A stretch of DNA of 64,000 nucleotides from Methylovirgula sp. 4M-Z18 (GCF_037890675.1 NZ_CP149574.1:1240001-1304000), one strand, 5' to 3'; positions 1 to 9,135 are shown, numbered from the stretch's first letter. Notes: a model not told the origin generated them from the letters alone. A program made the numbers and translations.

Positions 1-2
1 GC

Positions 3-1559
3 CCGGTCCCCGTCGGGGACCGGGCGCCGTTCTCGCTTGTTTTCGTGGCCGTGCTCGTCGTGCTGGTCGTTCTGTCGCCGATCCTGTTCACGCTTTTGCA
101 GTCGCTCGAAGTCAAAAGCGACGACGCGGTGACGCTGCTCTTTCGTCCGCTCGTCGGGCGACTGCTCGTCAATACGATCGGCCTCACTGTTGCGGCATCG
201 CTGACGTGCGCAATTCTGGGCGCGACCGCCGCATGGCTCGTCGAGCGAACGGATCTGCCGGGGCGGCGTGTTTGGGCGGTGCTCGCGGCGGCGCCGATGG
301 CGGTTCCCCCCTTCATTGCGAGTTATGCTTGGGTATCATTCAGCAACGCCTTGCAGGATTTCGCTGGTGCATTGCTTGTCGTGACCTGTGTCTATTATCC
401 GCTTGTCTATCTTCCCGTCGCCGCCGCCCTGCGCGGCCTTGATCCGGCCTTGGAAGAAACGGCCTGGGCGTGCGGGCTCGGTCCTTGGCGCTGCTTCTTT
501 CGCGTGACGTTGCCGCAATTGCGCCCGGCGCTTTACGGTGGCGTGTTGCTGGTCGCACTCGATACGCTCATCGAATTCGGTGCCTTTGCACTGTTGCGTT
601 TCCGCACCTTCACGACCGAGCTTTACGCGCAGTACCGAACCGGATTCGACGGTCCCGAAGCCTCGCTTCTCGCGCTGGTCCTACTCGCTCTATGCCTCGT
701 TCTTCTAGTCGCCGAATTGCATGTACGCGGACGCGCTCGATATGCGCGTGTCGGCTCGGGCACACGCCGCATTGCGGTGCCGGTGCAGCTTGGGTGGTTC
801 AAATGGCCGGCGCTGATCGGATTTGCTGCTCTCGTGGTCGCCACGCTCGGCGTGCCGATCGGCATGGTCGTCTATTGGTTGCTGCAACACGCAGAGGCTG
901 CAACCTCGCCCGCTGCGCCCTCGCTGCCGGCCATCGTCGATGCAACGCTCGCATCGATCGGCTATGGAGTGGCAGGCGCCGTTGTTGCGCTCGTCCTTGC
1001 CGCGCCGCTCGCCTATTTAAGCGATCGCTATCCCGGCCCACTTGCAACGTCGCTGGAGCGCGCGGCTTATCTCGCAATGGGCGCGCCGGGCATTGTCGTG
1101 GCGCTTGCCTTCGTCTCGCTCAGTGTCCAATTCCTTCGGCCGCTCTATCAAAGTGCCGCCCTTCTCGTGCTGGCCTACGCGATTCTGTTTTTGCCGTTGG
1201 CGCTTGTCGGCGTTCGCTCCGCCCTGGTTCAAGCGCCGCGTCGGCTCGAAGAAGCGGCGCGGTCGCTCGGCATCGGATGGATGGGCGTCGCACTGCGCGT
1301 TCTAGCTCCATTGATCGGCCCGGGCCTTGGCGGCAGTGCGGCGATGGTCTTTGTCTTTGTCGCCACGGAATTAAGCGCGACGCTTCTGCTCGCGCCGATC
1401 GGCACGCGCACGCTGGCGACCGAAGTCTGGCAGAATACGTCTGCTGTCGCCTTCGCCGCCGCCGCGCCGTTCGCGGCAATGATGCTGGCGATTTCCCTTG
1501 GTTCGGTTTGGCTCTTCGCACGCCGCTTTGGCGCGGCCGCCTTTCCCGAGGAAGGGTGA
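3..1559 (+). CDS. Iron(III)-type ABC transporter permease, fused two-domain (partial at 5' end)
   Basis: This is an inner-membrane permease of the FbpB/AfuB (ThiP-like) type, which moves a periplasmic-binding-protein ligand, usually ferric iron, into the cytoplasm. It is built from two fused permease domains. Each carries the cytoplasmic EAA-type loop that docks on the ATPase: the first near EETAWACGLGPWRCFF and the second near LEEAARSLGIGWMG. About a dozen hydrophobic segments are visible. The reading frame is open to the left edge; the GTG at 45 is only the first in-window start, so the true N-terminus is probably outside. The ATPase gene starts 2 bases after the stop. The ligand is inferred from the downstream DyP peroxidase; other anions or thiamine cannot be excluded. 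Confidence 0.85.
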   Translation, partial: PVPVGDRAPFSLVFVAVLVVLVVLSPILFTLLQSLEVKSDDAVTLLFRPLVGRLLVNTIGLTVAASLTCAILGATAAWLVERTDLPGRRVWAVLAAAPMAVPPFIASYAWVSFSNALQDFAGALLVVTCVYYPLVYLPVAAALRGLDPALEETAWACGLGPWRCFFRVTLPQLRPALYGGVLLVALDTLIEFGAFALLRFRTFTTELYAQYRTGFDGPEASLLALVLLALCLVLLVAELHVRGRARYARVGSGTRRIAVPVQLGWFKWPALIGFAALVVATLGVPIGMVVYWLLQHAEAATSPAAPSLPAIVDATLASIGYGVAGAVVALVLAAPLAYLSDRYPGPLATSLERAAYLAMGAPGIVVALAFVSLSVQFLRPLYQSAALLVLAYAILFLPLALVGVRSALVQAPRRLEEAARSLGIGWMGVALRVLAPLIGPGLGGSAAMVFVFVATELSATLLLAPIGTRTLATEVWQNTSAVAFAAAAPFAAMMLAISLGSVWLFARRFGAAAFPEEG

Positions 1560-1561
1560 CG

Positions 1562-2656
1562 ATGGCGGATCTGCGGATTGTCGAGCTGGCACGGTCTTTC
1601 GCGGGGGCATCGATCCTGCGCGGGGTCGATCTCGACGTGGCTTCGGGCTCACTCATTGCAATCCTTGGCGCCTCGGGCAGCGGCAAGACGACTTTGCTGC
1701 GGCTGATCGCTGGCTTCGATCGCTCCGATTCAGGCCGGATTGAGATCGACGGCAAACTCGTGTCCGGGCCCGGTTCTCATCTGCCGCCGCAAGAACGGCG
1801 GATCGGCTATGTGGCGCAAGAAGGGGCGTTGTTCCCGCATCTCAGCGTTGGCGACAATGTCGCGTTCGGGTTGCCGCGCCGGGAGCGGCGCGATCGGATG
1901 CGCATCGAGGCATTGCTCGCCAGCGTGGGCCTTCCCGTCTCTTATGTCGATCGTGCACCGCATCAGCTCTCCGGCGGCGAGCAGCAACGGGTCGCGTTGG
2001 CGCGGGCGCTTGCACCAGAGCCGAAGCTTGTCTTGCTCGACGAGCCTTTCTCAGCGCTGGACGCCGCCTTGAGGAGCGAGACGCGGCAAGCGATCGCCGC
2101 CGCCTTGGCTGAAGCTGGCGCGACAGCGCTCCTGGTGACCCATGACCAAGCCGAGGCGTTGTCGATGGGCCAACAGGTCGCGGTGCTCCGCGATGGGCTC
2201 ATCGTCCAGGCTGCGCGGCCTAGCGTTCTTTATAGTCAGCCTGCGGATGCTGCTCTGGCACAATTTGTCGGCGAAGCGGTGTTGCTGCCCGGGCGTGTCG
2301 AGAGCGGCATGGCGGTTTCAACGCTTGGGATCCTGGCTCTTGCAAATCCCGCATCGGATGGCCCGGCGCAAATCATGGTTCGGCCCGAGCAGATTCGGCT
2401 TTCATCCGCGGAAAGAGCCGGGTGCGTCGCTGCGCATGTCGTCTCCACCGTTTACTACGGCCAAGATGCGAGCGTCACATTGAAACTCGACGGAACTGGC
2501 CAAGAGGTGAAAGCGCGCACTGCCGGGTATGCCGTTCCACGTCCGCAATCGCAGGTCTGGCTTCAAGTCGAAGGCGCCGCGATGGCCTATCCCGCGCGCG
2601 GCGCGAAGTCTGAACCCGATTCCTCCAATACCGTGGTTTACAGCATCAAGGAGTAA
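1562..2656 (+). CDS. ABC transporter ATP-binding protein, iron/FbpC type
   Basis: This 364-residue cytoplasmic ATPase energises the preceding permease. Walker A is GASGSGKT at residues 36-43, the signature LSGGEQQR lies near 136-143 and Walker B (LVLLDEP) near 156-162. A C-terminal extension of about 120 residues looks like a TOBE domain, as in FbpC/PotA-type ATPases. The ATG at 1562 lies 2 bases after the permease stop, which indicates one operon. The frame stays open far upstream within the permease gene, but that part has no ABC homology and is a shadow. Iron as substrate is inferred from family resemblance and neighbours. Confidence 0.88.
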   Translation: MADLRIVELARSFAGASILRGVDLDVASGSLIAILGASGSGKTTLLRLIAGFDRSDSGRIEIDGKLVSGPGSHLPPQERRIGYVAQEGALFPHLSVGDNVAFGLPRRERRDRMRIEALLASVGLPVSYVDRAPHQLSGGEQQRVALARALAPEPKLVLLDEPFSALDAALRSETRQAIAAALAEAGATALLVTHDQAEALSMGQQVAVLRDGLIVQAARPSVLYSQPADAALAQFVGEAVLLPGRVESGMAVSTLGILALANPASDGPAQIMVRPEQIRLSSAERAGCVAAHVVSTVYYGQDASVTLKLDGTGQEVKARTAGYAVPRPQSQVWLQVEGAAMAYPARGAKSEPDSSNTVVYSIKE

Positions 2657-2661
2657 CAGGA

Positions 2662-3795
2662 ATGTTGAATGCAGAACGGAGATTTGCTCGGTCTTGGCCC
2701 GTCGCGGGCGCGCTGGTGCTTCTTTGCTCATCGAGCGCTCTTGCCGGGCAACCGGCGAGCTTCCTCGATACCATCCACCACCAGACGACTTTAACCTCGA
2801 CGGTGCCTGAGAACGGCGATCAAAACCCCTACGCAATTGTCGTTGCGCCCGTTTCGGCGGGGTCGGTGCAGAAAGATGACGTGCTCGTCACCAATTTTAA
2901 CAACGATGGCAATTTGCAAGGCCTTGGCACGACCATCGTCAACTACAATCCGACGACCAAGAAGCTAACGACGTTCGCGACGGTTCCACGCAATCTCGCC
3001 GGTTGCCCTGGCGGTGTCGGCCTCTCGACCGCAATGACAATGCTGAAGTCCGGCTGGGTAATCGTTGGCAGCGCACCGAGCGCCGACGGCACGACCCGCA
3101 CCAAAGGCGCGGGCTGCCTGATCGTTCTCGATTCGAGCGGCAAGGTCGCGAGCGTGATCGCCGACGATAAGATCAATGCGCCCTGGGGCAACATGGCGGT
3201 GATTGACGAGGGCACAAGCGCGACGTTGTTCGTCAGCAATGCCGGTTTCGACATCGGCTCTCCCGAAGGCGATCCGCGTGTCGTCAACGAGGCAACAGTG
3301 CTGCGTGTGAAGCTGTCGATCCCCGAAGGGAAGCCGCCGGCGGTCGCCGAAGAGACCGTCATCGCCAGCGGCTTCGGCGCACAGCCGAGCAAGGATGCGT
3401 TCCTGATCGGTCCGACCGGGCTCGCGCTCGGTTCGGACGGGACGCTCTACGTGTCGGACGCCGCCGGCAACCGCATTCAGGCGATCTGGGACGCCGCGGC
3501 CCGCGACCATAGCGCGGGCGTCGGCCGTACCGTGACCAAGGAAGGGATGCTGCAAAAGCCGCTGGCGATGACCGTTGCGCGCAACAACCATCTCATCGTC
3601 ACGAATGCCCAGAACGGGCAGGTGGTCGAGATCGATCCGGTAAGCGGTGATCAGATCAAGGCGCGCTGGGTCGATCCCAACAAGGCGCAGAAGCCTCCGG
3701 GGTCGGGCGATCTCTTCGGCATCGCCATGACGCCGGCCGGCGACGGCTTCTATTTCGTCGAGGACGAAGCCAACACGCTGGTTCTGGCGAAATGA
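2662..3795 (+). CDS. Secreted NHL/beta-propeller-like protein
   Basis: The product has 377 residues with a Sec signal peptide; the likely cleavage is after ALA at residue 28. The mature part shows repeated blade-like segments, such as GPTGLALGSDGTLYVSDAAG and GIAMTPAGDGFYFVEDEAN, typical of NHL or SMP-30-like beta-propellers, so it is probably a soluble periplasmic protein. The gene starts 5 bases after the ATPase stop, and its TGA overlaps the ATG of the peroxidase gene (ATGA), so translation of the two is probably coupled. Its biochemical role is unknown. Placement between an iron-type importer and a DyP peroxidase suggests a part in periplasmic heme or iron handling, which is inference. 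Confidence 0.75.
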   Translation: MLNAERRFARSWPVAGALVLLCSSSALAGQPASFLDTIHHQTTLTSTVPENGDQNPYAIVVAPVSAGSVQKDDVLVTNFNNDGNLQGLGTTIVNYNPTTKKLTTFATVPRNLAGCPGGVGLSTAMTMLKSGWVIVGSAPSADGTTRTKGAGCLIVLDSSGKVASVIADDKINAPWGNMAVIDEGTSATLFVSNAGFDIGSPEGDPRVVNEATVLRVKLSIPEGKPPAVAEETVIASGFGAQPSKDAFLIGPTGLALGSDGTLYVSDAAGNRIQAIWDAAARDHSAGVGRTVTKEGMLQKPLAMTVARNNHLIVTNAQNGQVVEIDPVSGDQIKARWVDPNKAQKPPGSGDLFGIAMTPAGDGFYFVEDEANTLVLAK

Positions 3796-5090
3796 AGTGC
3801 CCGTTTCGAAATTCTGAGAGCGGGCCGACGCGGCGCGGCCTCCTCGCTGGCGCGGGGGGGCTCATCGCCGGGTTGAGCGCGGGCGGGGTCGCCCGCGCCG
3901 CGGCACCGGACAATGCAAGCGCGGCGCCGAGCCGCGAAGCCTTTTACGGCGCGCATCAAGCCGGTATCGCCACGCCACAGCAGGCACATACCTACTTTGT
4001 TTCCTTCGACCTCGTCGCCAAGACACGCGATGAGGTTGTCGCCATGTTGAAGGCTTGGACCGAGGCTGCCGCGCGCATGACCTCGGGCGAGACGGCACGC
4101 GCCCTTGGGCAAGACCTGTCTGCCGAAGCCGGGGATGGCGGATCGGTAATCGGTTTGGCGCCGGCACGGTTGACGCTCACGTTCGGGTTTGGCCCCGGCC
4201 TGTTCGTCAAGGACGGCGTCGATCGTTACGGGCTTGCGGCCAAGCGGCCGGCGGCTTTGGCGGATTTGCCGAAATTCAATGGCGATCAACTGATGCCGGC
4301 GCGTACCGGCGGCGACTTGAGTGTGCAGGCTTGCGCCGACGATCCGTTCGTCGCTTTCCACGCTATACGGGAGCTTGATCGCCTGGCCTATGGCACAGCC
4401 GAAATCCGTTGGATGCAAACGGGGTTCCAAGCCAATACGCCGGCTGGCGAAACGGGGCGCAATCTGATGGGCTTTGTTGACGGCACGAATAATCCACGCC
4501 AGCCGGGCACGAAGGCGACGGTGGAGAGCCCACGGGATTTCGACGATGTGGTCTGGGTCGGCGATGAAGGGCCAGATTGGATGCGTGGAGGCAGTTACGT
4601 CGTCGCCCGCCGGATCCGGATCTCGCTCGAACATTGGGACCGCACGGAGGTCGATTTCCAGGAGCAGGTGATCGGCCGCCACAAATATTCGGGCGCACCG
4701 CTTGGCAAGAACGAAGAGCGCGCACCGCTTGAGCTTGACCGCGCAGACGCCGACGGCAATCCAGTCGTTCCCGAGACGTCGCATGTCCGGCTTGGCGCGG
4801 CGGCGAGCAACGATGGCGCGCAAATGTTCCGCCGCGGCTATTCTTATAACGACGGCGTCGCTTTTACCGCCGAGCGTTGGCCGCCCTGGCGCCAAGGCAT
4901 GCTCTATGACGCCGGCCTCTTGTTCGTGGCCTATCAGCGCGATCCTAGAACGGCCTTCGTCAAGGTCTTCGAGCCCATGGCCAAGCTCGACGCGCTGAAC
5001 CAGTTCACGACGCACACAGGTAGTGGCTTATTTGCCTGCCCGGCGGGCGTTCGTGAGGGCGAGTTCATCGGGCAGCGGCTATTCGCGTAG
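3792..5090 (+). CDS. efeB: Tat-exported DyP-type peroxidase (EfeB-like)
   Basis: This is a 432-residue heme peroxidase of the dye-decolourising family. A twin-arginine signal is visible (TRRGLLAG at residues 13-20 followed by a hydrophobic stretch ending AARAA-like), so export is in folded form through Tat. The DyP motif GxxDG is GFVDG at 227-231 (distal Asp230). A SHVR segment gives the probable proximal heme ligand His331, followed by an Arg pair at 347-348. EfeB proteins act in the periplasm on heme or iron together with a ferrous importer; here the partner appears to be an FbpBC-type ABC system instead. Its start overlaps the preceding stop by 4 bases. The assignment as DyP is firm; EfeB function is inferred. 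Confidence 0.88.
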   Translation: MKCPFRNSESGPTRRGLLAGAGGLIAGLSAGGVARAAAPDNASAAPSREAFYGAHQAGIATPQQAHTYFVSFDLVAKTRDEVVAMLKAWTEAAARMTSGETARALGQDLSAEAGDGGSVIGLAPARLTLTFGFGPGLFVKDGVDRYGLAAKRPAALADLPKFNGDQLMPARTGGDLSVQACADDPFVAFHAIRELDRLAYGTAEIRWMQTGFQANTPAGETGRNLMGFVDGTNNPRQPGTKATVESPRDFDDVVWVGDEGPDWMRGGSYVVARRIRISLEHWDRTEVDFQEQVIGRHKYSGAPLGKNEERAPLELDRADADGNPVVPETSHVRLGAAASNDGAQMFRRGYSYNDGVAFTAERWPPWRQGMLYDAGLLFVAYQRDPRTAFVKVFEPMAKLDALNQFTTHTGSGLFACPAGVREGEFIGQRLFA

Positions 5091-5155
5091 CCGCGCTTAC
5101 GCCCAGCCCCGACGCTAACACATGTCGATCTTCACCTCGTCACAACCGCTTCCGG

Positions 5156-6607
5156 TCATTTCGACAGAGGCTGTCCGTCCGAGTCTTGGATGAAAGGTTG
5201 TTGTTGCGACCCAATCAACCTGTTTCCGAGAACTTCGGACGGACGCGCTCGCGTCGGCGGCATGGCAACAGGATGAAAAACCGCCTTCGGAAAGACGACC
5301 ATTGCCCGTAACCCGCCCGCGGGCGAAGCGTCCAGGGATACGTCAATGCCGATCCGCTCGGCGATCGCTTTGACGATGGAAAGCCCCAGACCCGAGCCGA
5401 CTTCATCGTGCCCAAGCCGACGGTAAAAAGGATCAAACACGCGCACGCGATCATCCGGTGGAATACCCGGACCATTATCGTCCACATATACGACGGCGCC
5501 GTCCGGCACCAATGCGACGGCGATATCCACACGCCCTTGCGCAGGCGTATAGCGCACTGCATTCTCGATTAGATTTTTCAACACGAGGAGCAAGTCGACC
5601 TCGTTCGCCCGTACAGATATGTCGTCTTGCGTCACGAGGCCAATATCAATCTCTTTCCCTTCCGCGAGCGGCAGCACATCTTCGAGAACGCGCCGGAAGA
5701 CATGAGTCAGCGATACATGCTGAGCCTCGCCACCCTCTCCCTGTGCCCGCGCCAATGCGAGCAGTTGATCGAGCAAGGCACGCGTCCGCGCAATTCCGCG
5801 CCGGAGCGTCGTCAGGCGTATACGCGCCTCTGCGGAAAGGTCGGCGCCCCCTAAGCGTTCTGCCTGCAAGGAGAGCGCAGTCAGCGGAGAGCGCAATTCG
5901 TGCGCGGCATCAGCGAGAAATCGCCGCTGCGCTCTCATTGACTCGGCCGCACGGCTCAGCAAATGCCGGATGGCAAGGACTAAGGGCTGTACCTCCGAGG
6001 GCACGGAATCGGTGCGAATTTCCTTCCAATCCTGTTCCGAGCGCTTCTCGAAATCGGCGGCCATGTTTCGGAGCGGACGCAGCATGGTGCGCACGGTCGA
6101 GGCCGCTAGCAGCGGCAGAATCAAAACCAGTAGCAGCAGGGGCGCTACGGTACGCAGGGCGCTATTTTGCGCGTTTTCGTCACGCACCGCAGTCTGCTGA
6201 CCAACTGCGACGCGCTGATTGTTGTCGCGAGTCAGCACGAAGAGACGCCAGCGCGCGTCGCCGATCATGAGTGTGTGCAGTCCGTCGCGTAGATTTGCGG
6301 GCAAGTCGCGTGCTTCGGCCTGGGGCTTCCACCCCTCCGTTGCCTGCGCGGTAAGCACGATGATACGCGATTCCGGATCGGAGGTCGGCACATCTTCTGG
6401 GGCTGCCGGGGAGTTGGCGAAATATTGTCGATGGACGAGCGACGCCACTTGGCGAAGCTGATCGTCTTGCAATTCGATCGCTTCGTCGAAGGCTGAAAAA
6501 AAGGAAAACACGCCCGCCACGATGGCCAAGATGACCGTTGCCAGCGACAGCCACACCGAAAGTCGGAATTGAAGCGATCGCCTCAAGATATTTTGGGAAC
6601 CATCCAT
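5156..6607 (-). CDS. Sensor histidine kinase, TctE/QseC type
   Basis: This is a 483-residue inner-membrane sensor kinase. Two membrane segments (about 14-36 and 152-174) flank a periplasmic sensing region of about 110 residues. Then come a HAMP-like linker, the H-box HELRSPLTAL with phospho-acceptor His236, the N-box NLIENAVRY, the G1 region DNGPGIPP and the G2 region GSGLGLSIV. All catalytic boxes look intact. The gene overlaps the 3' end of the response-regulator gene by 25 bases and is transcribed after it. The signal is unknown; the next genes upstream, coding a periplasmic and a membrane protein, may belong to the same response. Confidence 0.9.
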   Translation of the reverse strand: MDGSQNILRRSLQFRLSVWLSLATVILAIVAGVFSFFSAFDEAIELQDDQLRQVASLVHRQYFANSPAAPEDVPTSDPESRIIVLTAQATEGWKPQAEARDLPANLRDGLHTLMIGDARWRLFVLTRDNNQRVAVGQQTAVRDENAQNSALRTVAPLLLLVLILPLLAASTVRTMLRPLRNMAADFEKRSEQDWKEIRTDSVPSEVQPLVLAIRHLLSRAAESMRAQRRFLADAAHELRSPLTALSLQAERLGGADLSAEARIRLTTLRRGIARTRALLDQLLALARAQGEGGEAQHVSLTHVFRRVLEDVLPLAEGKEIDIGLVTQDDISVRANEVDLLLVLKNLIENAVRYTPAQGRVDIAVALVPDGAVVYVDDNGPGIPPDDRVRVFDPFYRRLGHDEVGSGLGLSIVKAIAERIGIDVSLDASPAGGLRAMVVFPKAVFHPVAMPPTRARPSEVLGNRLIGSQQQPFIQDSDGQPLSK

Positions 6608-7245
6608 CCCATGCCTCGGACATTTTTAATCGCATCGGTTCCAAGCTTCTTGCGCAAAGAATGAATCAAGAATTCGACCGCATTGCTCTCCACTTCCTCG
6701 CCCCACCCGTAGATGCGATCCTCCAGTTCGCTTCGCGACAGGATCGCCCCTGGCCGCATCAGCAAGGCTCGAAGCAGGGCGAACTCCCGTGCGGTCAGGC
6801 GCACGCAGTTCCCGTCGCACGTTGCCTCTCGCGTGACCGGATCGAGCGCCAGATACCCGTTTGTCAGGATTGCCGCTGCCGTTCCCGTCCCGCGCCGGAT
6901 AAGCGCGCGCATACGTGCCAGCAACTCGCCCAAATCGAACGGCTTGACGACGTAGTCGTCGGCACCGTTGTCAAGACCAAGAATGCGATCCTCGATCCCA
7001 TCGCGCGCCGTCGTCACCAACACGGGCGTTTGATTGCCGCCGGAACGAAGCGCGCGAAGAATGGCAATGCCATCGACTTTAGGTAGGCCAAGATCGAGCA
7101 GGACGATGTCGTAATGATGGCCCCCGATCGCAAGGATCGCCGACTCGCCATCGCGCACCCAGTCGACCGCATAGCTGGCGTCTTTCAGCGCGCTCGCGAC
7201 CGCGTCGCCAATCATGCGATCGTCTTCGACGAGGAGTGCGCGCAT
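6583..7245 (-). CDS. OmpR-family response regulator
   Basis: This is a 220-residue DNA-binding response regulator. The receiver domain has acidic residues Asp8/Asp9 (VEDDRM), phospho-acceptor Asp51 in IVLLDLGLPKVDG and the conserved Lys in VVKPFDL near residue 100. The C-terminal winged-helix domain of the OmpR/PhoB type (TAREFALLRALL and the recognition region ESNAVEFLIHSLRKKLG) is complete. It is co-transcribed with the kinase gene, which overlaps its end. It resembles QseB/TctD/PmrA-type regulators. Targets cannot be read from the sequence; the adjacent periplasmic-protein gene is the first candidate. Confidence 0.92.
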   Translation of the reverse strand: MRALLVEDDRMIGDAVASALKDASYAVDWVRDGESAILAIGGHHYDIVLLDLGLPKVDGIAILRALRSGGNQTPVLVTTARDGIEDRILGLDNGADDYVVKPFDLGELLARMRALIRRGTGTAAAILTNGYLALDPVTREATCDGNCVRLTAREFALLRALLMRPGAILSRSELEDRIYGWGEEVESNAVEFLIHSLRKKLGTDAIKNVRGMGWMVPKIS

Positions 7246-7274
7246 CGAGGATGTCTCCGCGGGTCCTGACCCAG

Positions 7275-7682
7275 CTACGATTTTCCCACCATCTGATCCA
7301 TCACCACGAGAAGTTCAGCCAGCGATTGTTTGCAGGTTGACGCATCGGGCTTATCCGCTCGCAAGGCCTCGAGCGCTTTGTCGATAGCCTTGTCCACGAT
7401 GTGCCAGTCCGCCGACGCGCGTGGCTTCAATCCAGCTTCAGCGTCGTCCCAGGCAATTTCGAGGTCTTTGATGCGCGTTGTTGCGCCGGCGAAGTCGCCA
7501 CTGTCAACCAGCGCTGCGGTGTCCGCCACGATCTTGCGAAAGGCGGATAAATCCCCAAGCTTCGAGACTGCCGCGGCAACTGGCGTGCTGGCAAATATTG
7601 CGGGGGCAACCGGCGCCGCCAGAACGGCAATACAAAGAGCTGAGGCAAGGAGCTTTGGTTGTGCGGAAGAGAAAAAGCGCAT
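7275..7682 (-). CDS. Small secreted helical protein next to a two-component system
   Basis: The product has 135 residues with an N-terminal signal peptide (hydrophobic core [18 protein letters not shown], cleavage near the Ala-rich stretch at 30-38). The mature part is predicted helical and contains one Cys. I do not recognise a named domain. The start ATG at 7682 has an AAGGGA ribosome site. The stop lies 29 bases before the response-regulator start, so it probably heads the regulator-kinase transcript. Such small periplasmic proteins next to sensor kinases can act as accessory sensors, but nothing here proves this. Confidence 0.7.
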   Translation of the reverse strand: MRFFSSAQPKLLASALCIAVLAAPVAPAIFASTPVAAAVSKLGDLSAFRKIVADTAALVDSGDFAGATTRIKDLEIAWDDAEAGLKPRASADWHIVDKAIDKALEALRADKPDASTCKQSLAELLVVMDQMVGKS

Positions 7683-7761
7683 GGGGATCCCTTTCTGAAT
7701 CAGATATATATATTACATGGGTTGAGCGACATTCAGGTGCCGTCAAGATTATCGCGGCACT

Positions 7762-8559
7762 TTAGGCGTTTCCGGGTTCTTCCTGTCTCACTTGTGTCGG
7801 GCCGGCGTTGATGCTCAACGTCGCCACGAGAAGAATGATGACGGCTAGGAAAGCGAGGCTGGTATAAATCGTTCCGAAGCCCAAACCGCCATATTCGCGC
7901 GCCTGAGAAAGGAGATCGCCCAGCGAGGCGCCGAGCGGTCTCGTCAGGATATATGCCAACCAGAAGGTCAGAACGGCGTTTCCACCCATATAATAGGCGA
8001 GCGTGATGAGCGCGATAAGGGCGCCAAAAGCGAGGACGCCAAGATTGAAGCCAAGGCTCAAGGCTTCCGTGGCAAGATCGCCCGCCGCGGTGCCGAGCGC
8101 GAATGTGAAGAGAATAGCGGTCCAGTAAAATAGTTCACGTCGCGCCGTGACAATCGAGTGCACCGACAAGGTGCGCTCACGTGAATACCAAATCGCGAAT
8201 GTGGCTGCGAGAATCGCTGCGAACCCGAACGTGCTGACGTAAAGGCTTATATCGAGCTTATCGGTGAGAAAATCGGTCAACTGAGTTCCTACGACGCTGA
8301 TCAAGACGACGGTCAGCCAATAGATTGCGGGGATATAACGCTGAGCCGACAGCTGCCACGCGAGCGCGAGAAGCAGCAGAGATACCGTGATCGCCGTCGT
8401 GACACCCGTGCCCAGCCCGACATGGACGGCGAGATAATCGGCGCCAGTCTCGCCGACCGTGGTCGACATGATTTTGATGATCCAGAAAATCAGCGCGACC
8501 TCTGGAACCTTGTTGAGCAAGGGGTGCCCGCCGCGTTCGATTGGATGTGCAAGAGTCAC
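7762..8559 (-). CDS. COG4705-type multi-spanning membrane protein
   Basis: This 265-residue integral membrane protein has about eight hydrophobic segments arranged as two similar halves. Each half repeats a pattern of the kind EVALIFWIIKIMSTTVGET and ELFYWTAILFTFALGTAAGD (helix, then a short Gly/Thr motif and an acidic residue). That internal duplication and the motifs match the uncharacterised COG4705 family. The start is GTG at 8559, supported by GGAGAG five bases upstream. It lies 79 bases upstream of the small secreted protein on the same strand. Function is unknown; the buried acidic residues would suit an ion or metal transporter, which is speculation. Confidence 0.75.
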   Translation of the reverse strand: MTLAHPIERGGHPLLNKVPEVALIFWIIKIMSTTVGETGADYLAVHVGLGTGVTTAITVSLLLLALAWQLSAQRYIPAIYWLTVVLISVVGTQLTDFLTDKLDISLYVSTFGFAAILAATFAIWYSRERTLSVHSIVTARRELFYWTAILFTFALGTAAGDLATEALSLGFNLGVLAFGALIALITLAYYMGGNAVLTFWLAYILTRPLGASLGDLLSQAREYGGLGFGTIYTSLAFLAVIILLVATLSINAGPTQVRQEEPGNA

Positions 8560-9135
8560 AAAATCTCTCCAGCGTAAAGGAGTGGAATTGGTGGCGAGAC
8601 GTAATCGTGGAAGGCTTAGATGAGCCTTAGCACTGTTGCTGCTTTTTTGAGCAGTGACCCGCTATTAGGTTTCGTGGACAAAGGTTTTTGGTAGAGGCAC
8701 GTCATCGACGAGATGCAGTCCTTGCAAGACCGCTCCAGGGCCAATGGAAAGGGCTCTGCGGGCCGTCTCTCCATCGGCTTTTTCAAATCTCAGTCGTCTC
8801 CGAAATTTCGCCGCGACCGTTCCGGCGGCGTTATCCAGATGTGAAGCCGGAACTGGAGGAACGCCTGTTCGTCGACATTCTCGGTGGCGTTCGCGTCGGA
8901 GACATCGCCATCGTTCTTCGCGGTAGCATCAACGGGCGAACTTGGATCCAGAACGTCCCGACACAGGGCCGCCCTGCACGAACGCCAATGTTCTTGTGCG
9001 TCACCTGCCGGAGGGCGGTGCGATGTTTTTAAACGTCCTTGTTGCCGGTCAACTGATCGGCGTGGCGGTGACGGCGACACTGGAAGCCGTCCCTGCCACC
9101 GCCTCCTCGATCGGGCGATGCACATCCATCGACCA
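8560..9135. other. Gene-poor interval with a decayed LysR fragment
   Basis: No intact gene is visible in these 576 bases. The left part holds the promoter region of the minus-strand COG4705 gene, and the central part holds the LysR remnant listed separately. Nothing convincing is seen between the remnant and the end of the patatin gene, apart from a weak HvfC/DUF2063-like frame. Confidence 0.5.
8698..8945 (+). pseudogene. LysR-family regulator remnant (linker and start of effector domain, frameshifted)
   Basis: One frame from 8698 reads a typical LysR linker and first effector-domain strand (VIDEMQSLQDRS then AGRLSIGFF) before a TGA at about 8840. A different frame then continues with FRRRYPDVKPELEE and VDILGGVRVGDIAIV, which is the next conserved part of LysR effector domains (ranking RYPDV and LRxGxxDIA). 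The HTH half and the C-terminus are not seen. This is best read as a small fragment of a regulator gene broken by at least one frameshift. Confidence 0.55.

Noticed and set aside
1-25. Perfect 11-base-stem hairpin at the left edge, terminator-like
   Set aside because: It reads in frame with the permease gene without a stop and has no T-tract, so it is more likely coding sequence than a terminator.
470-1561. Long frame joined to the ATPase gene, suggesting a 728-residue fusion
   Set aside because: The upstream part overlaps the permease gene in another frame, is Arg/Cys-rich and has no ABC homology; a proper start exists at 1562.
3750-5015. 421-codon frame on the minus strand opposite the DyP peroxidase
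   Set aside because: It is an antisense shadow typical of GC-rich DNA; the plus-strand gene has Tat signal and heme motifs.
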